From contig NZ_QLMI01000009.1 of assembly GCF_003259835.1 (NCBI RefSeq), forward strand, positions 19,005 to 83,004: a DNA stretch of 64,000 nucleotides, in the 5' to 3' direction. Positions within the stretch are counted from its first letter, which is position 1; every line of letters starts with the position of its first letter. Of the stretch, positions 17,058 to 25,146 are shown piece by piece. Position numbers and translations under genes: made by a program. The stretch comes from Flavobacterium aquaticum (GTDB taxonomy: Bacteria; Bacteroidota; Bacteroidia; Flavobacteriales; Flavobacteriaceae). Below the pieces are notes generated by a model. It was not told the origin of the DNA. It searched no databases and was given only the letters and a program-made list of their open reading frames with translations.

Positions 17058-19913
17058 TTACTTCGTTAAGTACATTTTTCTTCTTGCGTACAAATCGTAG
17101 AATTGATCGTCTTTTAAATCATCTATGAATAAGATACTTTCTCCCGTTGATTTCATTTCTGGTCCTAATGCTTTGTTTACATTTGGAAACTTACTAAAAG
17201 AGAACACCGGTTGCTTAATCGCATAACCATTAAGTTTCGGATTAAAAGTAAAATCAGTTACTTTATTATGACCTAACATCACTTTTGTTGCATAATTTAC
17301 ATAAGGTTCTCCATAAGCTTTTGCAATAAATGGAACCGTTCGAGATGCTCTTGGATTCGCTTCGATAATATAAACCGTGTCATCTTTAATTGCAAATTGA
17401 ATGTTGATTAATCCAACCGTTTTTAAAGCTGTGGCAATTTTCTTCGTGTGATCTTTGATTTGTTGCATTACAAATTCGCCCAAGTTAAACGGAGGCAAAG
17501 TTGCATTACTATCTCCCGAATGTACCCCACAAGGCTCGATGTGTTCCATAATTCCTATGATGTACACATTTCCATCGGCATCGCAAATTGCGTCTGCTTC
17601 TGCTTCGATAGCACCATCTAAATAATGATCTAACAACAATTTATTTCCTGGAATCGATTTTAATAAATCAATTACGTGTTCTTCTAATTCTTGTTTGTTG
17701 ATTACGATTTTCATTCCTTGTCCACCCAATACATACGAAGGACGCACTAATAATGGAAAGTCTAACGAATCTGCTAATTTTGATGCTTCTTCAGCACTTT
17801 CAGCAATTCCAAACTTAGGGAATGGAATGTTTAATTCGGTTAACAAATCAGAGAAACGTCCTCTATCTTCCGCTAAATCCAAAGCATCGAATGAAGTTCC
17901 TAAAATTTTGATTCCGTATTTTGCTAACTTTTCCGCTAATTTCAAAGCCGTTTGTCCACCTAACTGAACGATTACACCTTCTGGTTTTTCGTGTTGGATG
18001 ATATCGTAAATATGTTCCCAAAAAACTGGCTCGAAATACAATTTGTCAGCTGTATCAAAATCGGTAGAAACCGTTTCTGGATTACAGTTAATCATGATGG
18101 TTTCATAACCACATTCTTTTGCTGCTAAAACTCCGTGAACACAAGAATAATCAAACTCAATTCCTTGTCCAATTCGGTTTGGTCCAGAACCTAAAACCAC
18201 TACTTTTTTCTTATCGGTAACAATACTTTCGTTGTGAACATATTTTGTTCCGTCTGCTTTTTCAATTTCTGCTTCAAAAGTCGAGTAGAAATAAGGCGTT
18301 ACTGCTTTAAATTCTGCCGCACACGTATCTACTAATTTGTAAACACGTTTGATATTTTGTTCGTCACGCAATTTGTGTACTTGACTTTCCAAACAACCCA
18401 TCATGTGAGCAATTTGACGGTCTCCGTAACCCTTTTGTTTTGCTTCTAACAGCAATTCTCTTGGTAACGTATCAATTTTATAATTCGAAATTTCTCTTTC
18501 TAAATGGAATAATTCTTCATATTGCTTTAAGAACCACATGTCGATTTTAGTAATCTCATGAATTCTGCTTAATGGAATTCCCATTGCAATTGCATCGTAG
18601 ATTACGAAAACTCTGTCCCAACTTGCGAAAGTTAGTTTTTCGATGATTTGTTCGTAGTTTTTGTAACCTTTTCCGTCTGCTCCTAATCCATTACGTTTGA
18701 TTTCTAACGACTGAGTAGCTTTGTGAAGCGCTTCTTGGAACGAACGTCCAATTCCCATTACTTCTCCAACTGATTTCATTTGTAAACCTAAAGTTCTGTC
18801 TGAACCTTCAAATTTATCGAAATTCCAACGTGGTATTTTTACGATTACATAATCTAATGTCGGCTCAAATAAAGCAGAAGTCGATTTAGTAATTTGATTT
18901 TGTAATTCATCTAAGTTATACCCTAACGCTAATTTCGTTGCGATTTTAGCAATTGGATAACCTGTTGCTTTTGAAGCTAAAGCCGAAGAACGAGAAACAC
19001 GAGGATTGATTTCAATCGCTACGATATCTTCTTTATCATCAGGCGAAACCGCGAATTGCACGTTACATCCACCCGCAAAATTTCCGATAGAACGCATCAT
19101 TAAGATGGCCATATCTCTCATTTTTTGGAAAGTTGTGTCCGATAAAGTCATCGCAGGCGCCACCGTAATAGAATCTCCAGTATGAATTCCCATTGGATCC
19201 ATATTTTCGATTGTACAGATAATTACTACGTTATCGTTGCTATCTCGTAATAACTCTAATTCGTATTCTTTCCAACCCATTAAGGCTTTATCGATTAAGA
19301 CTTCATGAATTGGAGAAGCTTCTAAACCGTAAGTTAAAGCCGCATCAAAATCTTCTTTTTTATAAATGATAGCTGCACCCGTTCCACCTAATGTAAATGA
19401 AGGACGAATTACTAACGGGAAACCAAATTCTTGCTCAATTTCTTTACCTTTTAAGAAAGAGTTAGCCGTTTTAGCTGGTGCTTGAGGAATTCCGATTTTA
19501 TTTAATAAGTTTTTGAATTGCTCTCTATCTTCGGTAATATTGATGGCATTGATATCTACACCAATTAATCTTACGTTGAAATCTTTCCAAATTCCTTTTT
19601 CATCGGCTTCAATCGCTAAATTAAGCGCCGTTTGCCCACCCATTGTTGGTAAAACAGCATCAATTTGTGGATGCGCTTTTAGAATTTCGATAATTGATTT
19701 AGTGGTAAGTGGTTTTAAGTAAACATGATCCGCCATCGATGGGTCGGTCATAATCGTTGCAGGATTGGAGTTAATTAAGATAACTTCAATTCCTTCTTCT
19801 CTTAATGAACGCGCTGATTGAGAACCTGCGTAGTCGAATTCGCAAGCTTGACCAATAACGATAGGTCCAGATCCAATAATTAAAACCGATTTGATTGTGG
19901 TGTCTTTAGGCAT
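17058..19913 (-). CDS. carB: Carbamoyl-phosphate synthase large subunit, without MGS domain
   Basis: This 951-residue chain holds both ATP-grasp halves of the synthase: the carboxyphosphate half (about 1-400, with GGQTALNLA and RPSFTLGGTGAAI), the oligomerisation region (about 400-550), and the carbamoyl-phosphate half (about 550-935, with GSGPNRIGQGIEFDYSCVH and RPSYVLGGQGMKIV). It supplies carbamoyl phosphate for pyrimidines and arginine. It ends at KMYLTK, roughly 120 residues short of the E. coli enzyme, so the C-terminal MGS-like domain that binds UMP and ornithine is missing. The stop is followed by a proper terminator, so this is the natural end. carA is not in the window. Confidence 0.96.
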   Translation of the reverse strand: MPKDTTIKSVLIIGSGPIVIGQACEFDYAGSQSARSLREEGIEVILINSNPATIMTDPSMADHVYLKPLTTKSIIEILKAHPQIDAVLPTMGGQTALNLAIEADEKGIWKDFNVRLIGVDINAINITEDREQFKNLLNKIGIPQAPAKTANSFLKGKEIEQEFGFPLVIRPSFTLGGTGAAIIYKKEDFDAALTYGLEASPIHEVLIDKALMGWKEYELELLRDSNDNVVIICTIENMDPMGIHTGDSITVAPAMTLSDTTFQKMRDMAILMMRSIGNFAGGCNVQFAVSPDDKEDIVAIEINPRVSRSSALASKATGYPIAKIATKLALGYNLDELQNQITKSTSALFEPTLDYVIVKIPRWNFDKFEGSDRTLGLQMKSVGEVMGIGRSFQEALHKATQSLEIKRNGLGADGKGYKNYEQIIEKLTFASWDRVFVIYDAIAMGIPLSRIHEITKIDMWFLKQYEELFHLEREISNYKIDTLPRELLLEAKQKGYGDRQIAHMMGCLESQVHKLRDEQNIKRVYKLVDTCAAEFKAVTPYFYSTFEAEIEKADGTKYVHNESIVTDKKKVVVLGSGPNRIGQGIEFDYSCVHGVLAAKECGYETIMINCNPETVSTDFDTADKLYFEPVFWEHIYDIIQHEKPEGVIVQLGGQTALKLAEKLAKYGIKILGTSFDALDLAEDRGRFSDLLTELNIPFPKFGIAESAEEASKLADSLDFPLLVRPSYVLGGQGMKIVINKQELEEHVIDLLKSIPGNKLLLDHYLDGAIEAEADAICDADGNVYIIGIMEHIEPCGVHSGDSNATLPPFNLGEFVMQQIKDHTKKIATALKTVGLINIQFAIKDDTVYIIEANPRASRTVPFIAKAYGEPYVNYATKVMLGHNKVTDFTFNPKLNGYAIKQPVFSFSKFPNVNKALGPEMKSTGESILFIDDLKDDQFYDLYARRKMYLTK

Positions 19914-19914
19914 T

Positions 19915-19950
19915 GTGTTGTTGTTTTGTTGTTTTGTTGTTTTGTTGTTG
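19915..19950. repeat. Low-complexity TTGTTTTG repeat in the carB leader
   Basis: Just upstream of the carB start the plus strand is a run of TTGTTTTGTTG-like units; the carB mRNA therefore has an unstructured CAA/CAAAA leader next to its start codon. This could be a slippage-prone site or a translation-favouring leader. Confidence 0.7.
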
Positions 19951-20052
19951 TGGGTTGTAGTTATATTGTGATTATAAAATTACTAATTTTCAAAGAGTTG
20001 CACTGAAAAGAGCGTTAAAACTTATTCAAATTTTATAAACAGTTTAAAAAAA

Positions 20053-20078
20053 AGCCGCTACTAATAAAAGTAACGGCT
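20053..20078 (-). terminator. Terminator of rpmH
   Basis: On the minus strand AGCCGTTACT pairs with AGTAGCGGCT, with one pair that is a G-U only on this strand, followed by T8. The wobble position shows the direction. Confidence 0.85.
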
Positions 20079-20102
20079 GATATATTGTTTTAAGCTAAAA
20101 CA

Positions 20103-20264
20103 TTATTTTTTGTGTCTTGGTTCGCAAGAAACAGTTAACTTATGTCTTCCTTTAGCTCTTCTACGAGCAAGCACTTTTCTTCCATTAGCAGAAGCCATTC
20201 TATCCATGAAACCGTGCTTATTTCTTCTTTTTCTTTTTGATGGTTGAAACGTTCTCTTACTCAT
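20103..20264 (-). CDS. rpmH: 50S ribosomal protein L34
   Basis: This 53-residue basic protein is L34 of the large ribosomal subunit. It begins [20 protein letters not shown], carries the family signature [22 protein letters not shown] and ends CEPRHKK, the short C-terminal extension usual in Bacteroidota. It has its own strong promoter and its own terminator and lies between carB and a plus-strand membrane gene. rnpA and dnaA, its usual neighbours in many other phyla, are not adjacent here. Confidence 0.97.
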   Translation of the reverse strand: MSKRTFQPSKRKRRNKHGFMDRMASANGRKVLARRRAKGRHKLTVSCEPRHKK

Positions 20265-20338
20265 TGTAGTATCTTTTAAAATCTATAAATAAAAATCTTT
20301 TTTAAAACTCATAGGTTTCCTATCCTGAAAACCGAGTG

Positions 20339-20368
20339 CAAATATACAAAGACTTTTTTCATTCGCAA
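20339..20368 (-). promoter_or_regulatory. Full promoter of rpmH
   Basis: On the minus strand a TTG (20366-20368) is followed after 19 bases by TATATTTG (20339-20346), which matches the Bacteroidota TTG-N19-TAnnTTTG consensus. Confidence 0.8.
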
Positions 20369-20402
20369 GTACTTTTTTAAAAATATTTTTAATTGATTTT
20401 AT

Positions 20403-20410
20403 TACCTTTG
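20403..20410 (+). promoter_or_regulatory. -7 box of the TPR membrane gene
   Basis: TACCTTTG lies 21 bp before the ATG at 20432. Its presence there argues against the upstream in-frame ATG at 20393, which would lie before the transcription start. Confidence 0.65.
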
Positions 20411-20431
20411 CATCAAACAAAAAATAACAAT

Positions 20432-20947
20432 ATGTTTCACAAAAATATCAAATTAGTTTTAGCAGCCTTAGTTATAGCATTCGGAATTTATCAATTCACA
20501 GAAAATAATATAGGTAATGGTATCTTTTTACTATTATTTTCTACCATTTTTATTTTCTTATATTTTAAAAACGAATTCATTTTATTAGCTTTTTTAAAAT
20601 TAAGAAAACAAGATTTTCCTGGCGCACAAAAATGGTTGGCACACATTAAAAACCCAGAAGCAGCTTTAGTAAAAAAACAACAAGGTTATTTTAATTACTT
20701 ACATGGCTTAATGGTTTCGCAAACAAACCTTAATGAAGCTGAGCGTTATTTCAAAAAAGCAATTGCTTTAGGATTGTCTATGGACCAAGATTTAGCTTTA
20801 GCTAAATTACAATTAGCAGGAATTGCTATGACAAGAAGAAGAAAAATGGAAGCAACTTCTTTATTGAATGAAGCTAAGAAATTAGACAAACAAAATATGT
20901 TGAAAGATCAAATTAAAATGATGAAAGACCAAATGAAAAAAATGTAA
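20432..20947 (+). CDS. TPR-like membrane protein of unknown function
   Basis: This 171-residue protein starts MFHKNIKLVLAALVIAFG and has two N-terminal membrane segments (about residues 7-22 and 29-46). A cytoplasmic helical region follows that looks like two to three tetratricopeptide units, for example LMVSQTNLNEAERYFKKAIALG and LAGIAMTRRRKMEATSLLNEAKKLD. The C-terminus is a lysine/methionine-rich coiled coil. I do not recognise a function; TPR regions usually hold partner proteins. The ATG at 20432 is preferred over the one at 20393 because a -7 promoter box lies between them. It is monocistronic and has its own terminator. Confidence 0.75.
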   Translation: MFHKNIKLVLAALVIAFGIYQFTENNIGNGIFLLLFSTIFIFLYFKNEFILLAFLKLRKQDFPGAQKWLAHIKNPEAALVKKQQGYFNYLHGLMVSQTNLNEAERYFKKAIALGLSMDQDLALAKLQLAGIAMTRRRKMEATSLLNEAKKLDKQNMLKDQIKMMKDQMKKM

Positions 20948-20970
20948 TTCACTCATTTTCAACACACAAA

Positions 20971-20988
20971 AGCACCTTTAGAGGTGCT
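20971..20988 (+). terminator. Terminator after the TPR membrane gene
   Basis: AGCACCT pairs with AGGTGCT around TTAG and is followed by seven T residues. Confidence 0.87.
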
Positions 20989-21360
20989 TTTTTTGTTATT
21001 TTAACGAGTTATCTTTTCGTTTGACGAGTTTTTTAGTTTTGAGTATTTCATTTTCATAGCTTCGCTAAGTAAAAAAATAAAAATTCCCCTAGAATTGAAT
21101 ACCCACTATAATTTTTATAGGAAGATTTATAAAAAAAAGATGGAAAAGGGGAAATTCCAACTTTAAAAAAATCGACTAAATAAACATGAAAAGATTAAAA
21201 ATTATAGTGGCTTTTCAAAAGAAAAAACACTTGCAGATTAAACTTTGCTAGAGTATTTTTATTGATTTAAGCACTAATTCAACCATACAGAAAAACACCG
21301 TTTTGAGTCTCTCATAATTCTACTCTACCACTAACTCAAAATTTATTTTCTGTGTGGTTT
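20989..21360. other. 372-base gene-free stretch with a long inverted repeat
   Basis: No gene is seen. The stretch holds a perfect 15-bp inverted repeat (CCACTATAATTTTTA at 21103-21117, complement at 21196-21210), and a TTCCCC/GGGGAA pair whose halves (21084-21089 and 21148-21153) interleave with it. It may be a structured RNA or a decayed element; no promoter box was found in front of it. Confidence 0.5.
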
Positions 21361-21729
21361 TTATTTGCCCAATAACATTTTACCAGCAATTAATAAAAGA
21401 ATAAAACCAAATACTTTCTTCAACATTTTTTGGTCTAAATTAACCGCCATTTTACTTCCAAAATACCCTCCAACAACAAAGAAAACAGCAATTATTCCAA
21501 CATAGCGCCAATCGATATAACCTTCTTTATGATAGGTATACACCGCAATTGCCGTTACTGGAACTACTAAAACTGCTAAACTAGTTCCTTGAGCTTGATG
21601 TTGGTTAAAACCTAAAAACAACACTAACAAAGGCACCATAACAACACCTCCACCTACTCCAACTAATCCACTTAGAATTCCAGCTAAAATACCAATTAAG
21701 ACTAAAGACAGAACTACTTGAATATCCAT
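21361..21729 (-). CDS. Half-size TauE/SafE (TSUP) family permease
   Basis: This 122-residue membrane protein has about four hydrophobic segments and the TSUP family motif GILAGILSGLVGVGGGVVMVPLL near its start, with the glycine-rich GVGGG loop. Full-length members (about 250 residues) contain two such halves; this one has only the first, so it should act as a homodimer or with a partner. Substrates in the family are sulfite, sulfonates or other small organic anions and the actual one is unknown. The start MDIQVV at 21729 is preferred because it clears the upstream gene (stop at 21737); the longer frame would overlap it by 41 bp. It is co-transcribed with the transglycosylase gene. Confidence 0.8.
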   Translation of the reverse strand: MDIQVVLSLVLIGILAGILSGLVGVGGGVVMVPLLVLFLGFNQHQAQGTSLAVLVVPVTAIAVYTYHKEGYIDWRYVGIIAVFFVVGGYFGSKMAVNLDQKMLKKVFGFILLLIAGKMLLGK

Positions 21730-21736
21730 TGGGCGT

Positions 21737-22627
21737 TTATTGTTTGTTATATCCTGAAGTTGGGATTTCGATTTCATATTTTTTACCTGTTGTAACCGTT
21801 AATTTTTTATCACGTAACCAAGGATTGTGAATTTTTAAAATTTTATAATTCACTCCTTGTGTTTTGGCAAACTTTGCTAAATCGGTAATCGAAGAATCAA
21901 TTACTATTTTTTTCGTTGGGATATTATAATACAACGCTTCTTTTGGAATTGAAAAACCATACTTATCTGAATTTTTCATAATTTCTTTCAAGGCTAAAAT
22001 TCTAAAAACATAACGAGATGTTTCTTCTGTAAGTAACAAATCGTAATAATTATCAACTTGTTGCTCTTCCATTTTTTTGGTAATTCCGTTCATTCCACCA
22101 TTATACGAAGCTGCTGCTAACGTCCAAGAACCAAATTTTTCTTTAGCTACTAATAAATACTTACAAGCCGCTTCGGTTGATTTTTCTAAATGACAACGTT
22201 CATCAACCTCATCACTTACTTCCATTCCTTTTTCTTTAGCAGTTGCTGGCATAAATTGCCAAACACCTCTTGCTCCAGCTGGAGAAACTGCATTCACCAA
22301 ACTACTTTCAATAACCGCTAAATATTTGAAATCATCTGGAACTCCATATTTTGCAAGAATTGGTTCAATTATCGGAAATACTTTATTCGCACGTTTAATA
22401 ACTAAAGTGGTATTCGTATGATAATTCATATTGGTAATCATTTCTTTATCCAAACGCTCTTGAACATCTGCCATAAACGTTGGCACTTCTTCACCTGAAA
22501 AGTCCATTTTCAAACTATAACCTACTGGCGAATATTTCGTATCATTTGAAACTACTCCATAAATTAGAAAACTTGCTAAAAGAGCAACCGTTCCTAAAAT
22601 CACTATCTTCTTCATATGCTTTTTCAT
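21737..22627 (-). CDS. Membrane-linked lytic transglycosylase (SLT domain)
   Basis: This 296-residue exported protein has an N-terminal hydrophobic segment (about residues 7-24) and a Slt70/MltD-type lysozyme-like domain. The catalytic Glu lies in YLAVIESSLVNAVSPAGARGVWQFMPATAK, and the family motif AAASYNGGMNGI follows. It cleaves the glycan strands of peptidoglycan to give 1,6-anhydro ends. Two start codons compete (MKKHMKK); either gives the same signal anchor. It sits between an alpha/beta hydrolase and a small TSUP permease, with gaps of 4 and 7 bp, so the three form one operon. Confidence 0.9.
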   Translation of the reverse strand: MKKHMKKIVILGTVALLASFLIYGVVSNDTKYSPVGYSLKMDFSGEEVPTFMADVQERLDKEMITNMNYHTNTTLVIKRANKVFPIIEPILAKYGVPDDFKYLAVIESSLVNAVSPAGARGVWQFMPATAKEKGMEVSDEVDERCHLEKSTEAACKYLLVAKEKFGSWTLAAASYNGGMNGITKKMEEQQVDNYYDLLLTEETSRYVFRILALKEIMKNSDKYGFSIPKEALYYNIPTKKIVIDSSITDLAKFAKTQGVNYKILKIHNPWLRDKKLTVTTGKKYEIEIPTSGYNKQ

Positions 22628-22631
22628 TTTT

Positions 22632-23294
22632 TTAATCGTTTAGAATTAATTTAGGTAAATTTTCATTCAACCACTTGAACTTATTAATTATCATGATATG
22701 AGTTCCGCCTTTTACAACAATACATTTTTCAATGTTTTTGATTGGGAAAACCTCATCCGCATCACCATGAATATGAATTACCGATTCGTTTACTTCTTTT
22801 TGTTTCCAACACAAAATAGTTTCAATAGCCCAATCCAAATAATGCTTATCACGAACCGATAAATATTTTTCATACAACTTTAATCGCTTCGCTACAATGT
22901 TATCGCCAAATGCATATTTAACCAATTTTTCTATATCAGCTAAAAGTTGGGTTGGAATTAACTTATACGCTTTTGTTGTCTTCGCGACTTTAAAACGCTG
23001 TGGAAATTCGGCATTGGATTTTACACTTGAAATGATAATTACTTTACGAACTTTCATTTGCTTGGCCATTTCTTGCACCAAAACACCACCAAAAGAAACG
23101 CCAACTAAAACCGGATTTTCATCTTGAATTTTCTCAGTCATTCGAAGTGCATAACTTTCGATACTTTCTTTATCATTGGGCAAAAACCATTCCAAAAAAT
23201 GCATTTCAAATTGGTCTTCTGGTAATTTTATATTTTCGAAAATAGTAGGACTTGCAGCCAAGCCAGGCATAAAATAAACCGGAATCTTACTCAT
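22632..23294 (-). CDS. Alpha/beta hydrolase
   Basis: From the ATG at 23294 (MSKIPVYFMPGLAASPTIF) this is a 220-residue soluble hydrolase. The nucleophile elbow is GVSFGG, the acid lies in HIHGDADEVFP, and the catalytic His in KGGTHIMI. The longer reading frame that begins at 23357 is rejected because its first 21 codons overlap the divergent promoter and the neighbouring gene. The substrate is unknown. It is the first gene of an operon with a lytic transglycosylase and a TSUP permease. Confidence 0.82.
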   Translation of the reverse strand: MSKIPVYFMPGLAASPTIFENIKLPEDQFEMHFLEWFLPNDKESIESYALRMTEKIQDENPVLVGVSFGGVLVQEMAKQMKVRKVIIISSVKSNAEFPQRFKVAKTTKAYKLIPTQLLADIEKLVKYAFGDNIVAKRLKLYEKYLSVRDKHYLDWAIETILCWKQKEVNESVIHIHGDADEVFPIKNIEKCIVVKGGTHIMIINKFKWLNENLPKLILND

Positions 23295-23318
23295 TACCAT
23301 TATTTTAAAAAAGTTTCG

Positions 23319-23326
23319 TAAATTTG
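23319..23326 (+). promoter_or_regulatory. -7 box of the YjdJ-type acetyltransferase gene
   Basis: TAAATTTG matches TAnnTTTG and lies 20 bp before the ATG at 23347. This supports the inner start codon for that gene. Confidence 0.65.
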
Positions 23327-23346
23327 CACCTAAATTGAAAGGCATC

Positions 23347-23628
23347 ATGGAAATCAAAGATAATGAACTTTTAAGACAATTTGAAATTATTACCGAAACT
23401 GGCTTAGTTGCTATTGAGTATTCTATTCAAGAACGTAAACTTTTTTTAACCAAATTTTGCAATAATTCAAACGAAGATGAAGAGTTACACAACGAATTTA
23501 TCAAAACTGTTTTAGAACTGGCGCAAGAACGAAAATTAAAAGTCGTTCCAACACACGCAAAATTTATCAGTTTCTTTAGAAAGAATCGAAAATTTCAAGA
23601 AATGTTGCCTCCTGGAATTAAGATTTAA
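23347..23628 (+). CDS. YjdJ-type minimal GNAT acetyltransferase
   Basis: This 93-residue protein begins MEIKDNELLRQFEI and fits the small YjdJ/Gcn5-related family: a strand LVAIEYSIQERKLFLT, the helix EELHNEFIKTVLELAQERKL, and the final strand KVVPTHAKFISFFRKNRKF. These minimal GNAT proteins lack the N-terminal part of the fold and their substrates are unknown. The frame could extend back to 23335, but the -7 box favours 23347. It is convergent with mtaB and shares a bidirectional terminator with it. Confidence 0.8.
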   Translation: MEIKDNELLRQFEIITETGLVAIEYSIQERKLFLTKFCNNSNEDEELHNEFIKTVLELAQERKLKVVPTHAKFISFFRKNRKFQEMLPPGIKI

Positions 23629-23635
23629 TTCTAAG

Positions 23636-23668
23636 AAAAATCCCAAGTCTATTAAACTTGGGATTTTT
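23636..23668. terminator. Bidirectional terminator between yjdJ-like gene and mtaB
   Basis: A perfect 13-bp stem (AAAAATCCCAAGT with ACTTGGGATTTTT) with a 7-base loop, flanked by A and T tracts on both sides, ends both convergent genes. Confidence 0.9.
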
Positions 23669-23669
23669 T

Positions 23670-24998
23670 TTATGCTTCTACGTTTATAAATTCCATTCTT
23701 ACGCTTCCGTCTTCGTCAATCTTGGTTAGATTAATTTCGTGCAACGTATTGACTAATTCTGGATTCCAAGGTGTTTTTACTTTTACGTAATTTTCGGTAA
23801 ATCCGTGAATGTAACCTTCTTTATTTTCACTTTCGAATAAAACTGTTCTGTTACTTCCAATTTGACTTTCATAAAACGCTCTTCTTTTCTTAACGGAAAG
23901 TCCGCGTAGCATTTTACTTCTTTTCGAACGCACATTAGCTGGCACTACTCCATCCATCTCAACCGCTTCTGTATTATCTCTTTCCGAATAAGTGAAAACA
24001 TGCAAATAAGAAATATCTAAATCATTCAAAAAATGATACGTTTCTAAGAAATGTTCGTCAGTTTCACCTGGAAATCCTACAATAACATCTACTCCAATAC
24101 AAGCATGCGGCATTACTTCGCGAATTTTTGCAACACGTTCTGTATACAATTCACGCATATAACGACGTTTCATCTTTTTCAAAATATCATTAGAACCCGA
24201 TTGCAATGGAATATGAAAATGCGGCACAAATGTGCGACTTTGTGATACGAATTCAATCGTTTCGTTTTTCAATAGATTAGGTTCGATGGAAGAAATTCGC
24301 AAACGTTCGATACCTTCTACTTCATCTAATGCTTTTACTAAATCTAAGAAAGTGTGTTCGTGCTTTTTATTTCCGAATTCTCCTTTTCCGTAATCTCCAA
24401 TGTTAACACCAGTAAGAACAATTTCTTTGATTCCTTGTTCTGAAATTTCTTTAGCGTTTTTCAATACATTTTCTAATGCATCACTTCTAGAAATTCCTCG
24501 TGCTAACGGAATCGTACAATAGGTACATTTATAATCGCAACCGTCTTGCACTTTTAAAAACGCACGAGTTCTATCACCAATTGAATAACTTCCTACATAA
24601 AAATCGGCTTCTTCGATTTCACATGAATGCACTTCACCCATGTCGTTTTTCGACAAGTCATTAATATAATCTGTGATTTTGAATTTTTCTGTCGCACCCA
24701 AAACTAAATCTACTCCATCAACTGCAGCTAATTCTTCTGGTTTTAATTGCGCATAACATCCAACGGCAGCAACAAATGCTTTATCATTCAGCTTCATTGC
24801 TTTTTTTACAATCTGCTTGAATTGTTTATCCGCATTATCGGTAACCGAACAGGTATTAATTACATAGATATCTGCAATTTCTTCGAAATCGACACGTTCA
24901 AAACCTTCATTTTGAAAATCACGTGCAATAGTAGACGTTTCTGAGAAGTTTAATTTGCATCCTAAAGTGTAGAACGCGACTTTTTTCTTGTTTTCCAT
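23670..24998 (-). CDS. mtaB: tRNA t6A37 methylthiotransferase MtaB
   Basis: This 442-residue radical-SAM enzyme adds a methylthio group to t6A at position 37 of tRNAs that read ANN codons. The N-terminal UPF0004 domain has FYTLGCKLNFSET and INTCSVTDNADKQ, whose cysteines bind one iron-sulfur cluster. The radical-SAM motif is CDYKCTYC followed by IPLARG. A TRAM RNA-binding domain covers about residues 375-437. MtaB rather than MiaB or RimO is indicated by KLNFSET and the overall length. It has its own -7 box. Confidence 0.94.
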   Translation of the reverse strand: MENKKKVAFYTLGCKLNFSETSTIARDFQNEGFERVDFEEIADIYVINTCSVTDNADKQFKQIVKKAMKLNDKAFVAAVGCYAQLKPEELAAVDGVDLVLGATEKFKITDYINDLSKNDMGEVHSCEIEEADFYVGSYSIGDRTRAFLKVQDGCDYKCTYCTIPLARGISRSDALENVLKNAKEISEQGIKEIVLTGVNIGDYGKGEFGNKKHEHTFLDLVKALDEVEGIERLRISSIEPNLLKNETIEFVSQSRTFVPHFHIPLQSGSNDILKKMKRRYMRELYTERVAKIREVMPHACIGVDVIVGFPGETDEHFLETYHFLNDLDISYLHVFTYSERDNTEAVEMDGVVPANVRSKRSKMLRGLSVKKRRAFYESQIGSNRTVLFESENKEGYIHGFTENYVKVKTPWNPELVNTLHEINLTKIDEDGSVRMEFINVEA

Positions 24999-25043
24999 AA
25001 GTAAAACTCAATTAATGAAATCGTTGTCAAAAAATTGAGAGTG

Positions 25044-25051
25044 CAAAGATA
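25044..25051 (-). promoter_or_regulatory. -7 box of mtaB
   Basis: TATCTTTG on the minus strand fits TAnnTTTG and lies 45 bp upstream of the mtaB start. Confidence 0.55.
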
Positions 25052-25072
25052 GTTAAATTTGAAAATTATTTC

Positions 25073-25142
25073 ATTTGAAAATTTGAAAATGTAATTAGAG
25101 TCAAAGTAATATTCAAATCAATACATCTTCAAATTTTCAAAT
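25073..25142. repeat. 21-bp inverted repeat at the 3' end of the GlmU-like gene
   Basis: ATTTGAAAATTTGAAAATGTA (arm 25073-25093) and its complement (25122-25142) pair with one mismatch around a 28-base loop. The right arm ends 4 bp from the stop codon of the alternate GlmU gene. It probably acts as its terminator; the arms are themselves built of repeated TTTGAAAA words, as in dispersed repeats. Confidence 0.75.
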
Positions 25143-25146
25143 TATA

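Noticed and set aside
20393..20431. Upstream ATG for the TPR membrane protein
   Set aside because: The -7 box TACCTTTG (20403-20410) lies downstream of it, so that ATG would not be in the mRNA.
22632..23357. Longer start of the alpha/beta hydrolase at 23357
   Set aside because: It would overlap the start of the divergent acetyltransferase gene and both promoters; MSKIPVYF at 23294 aligns with the first strand of the fold.
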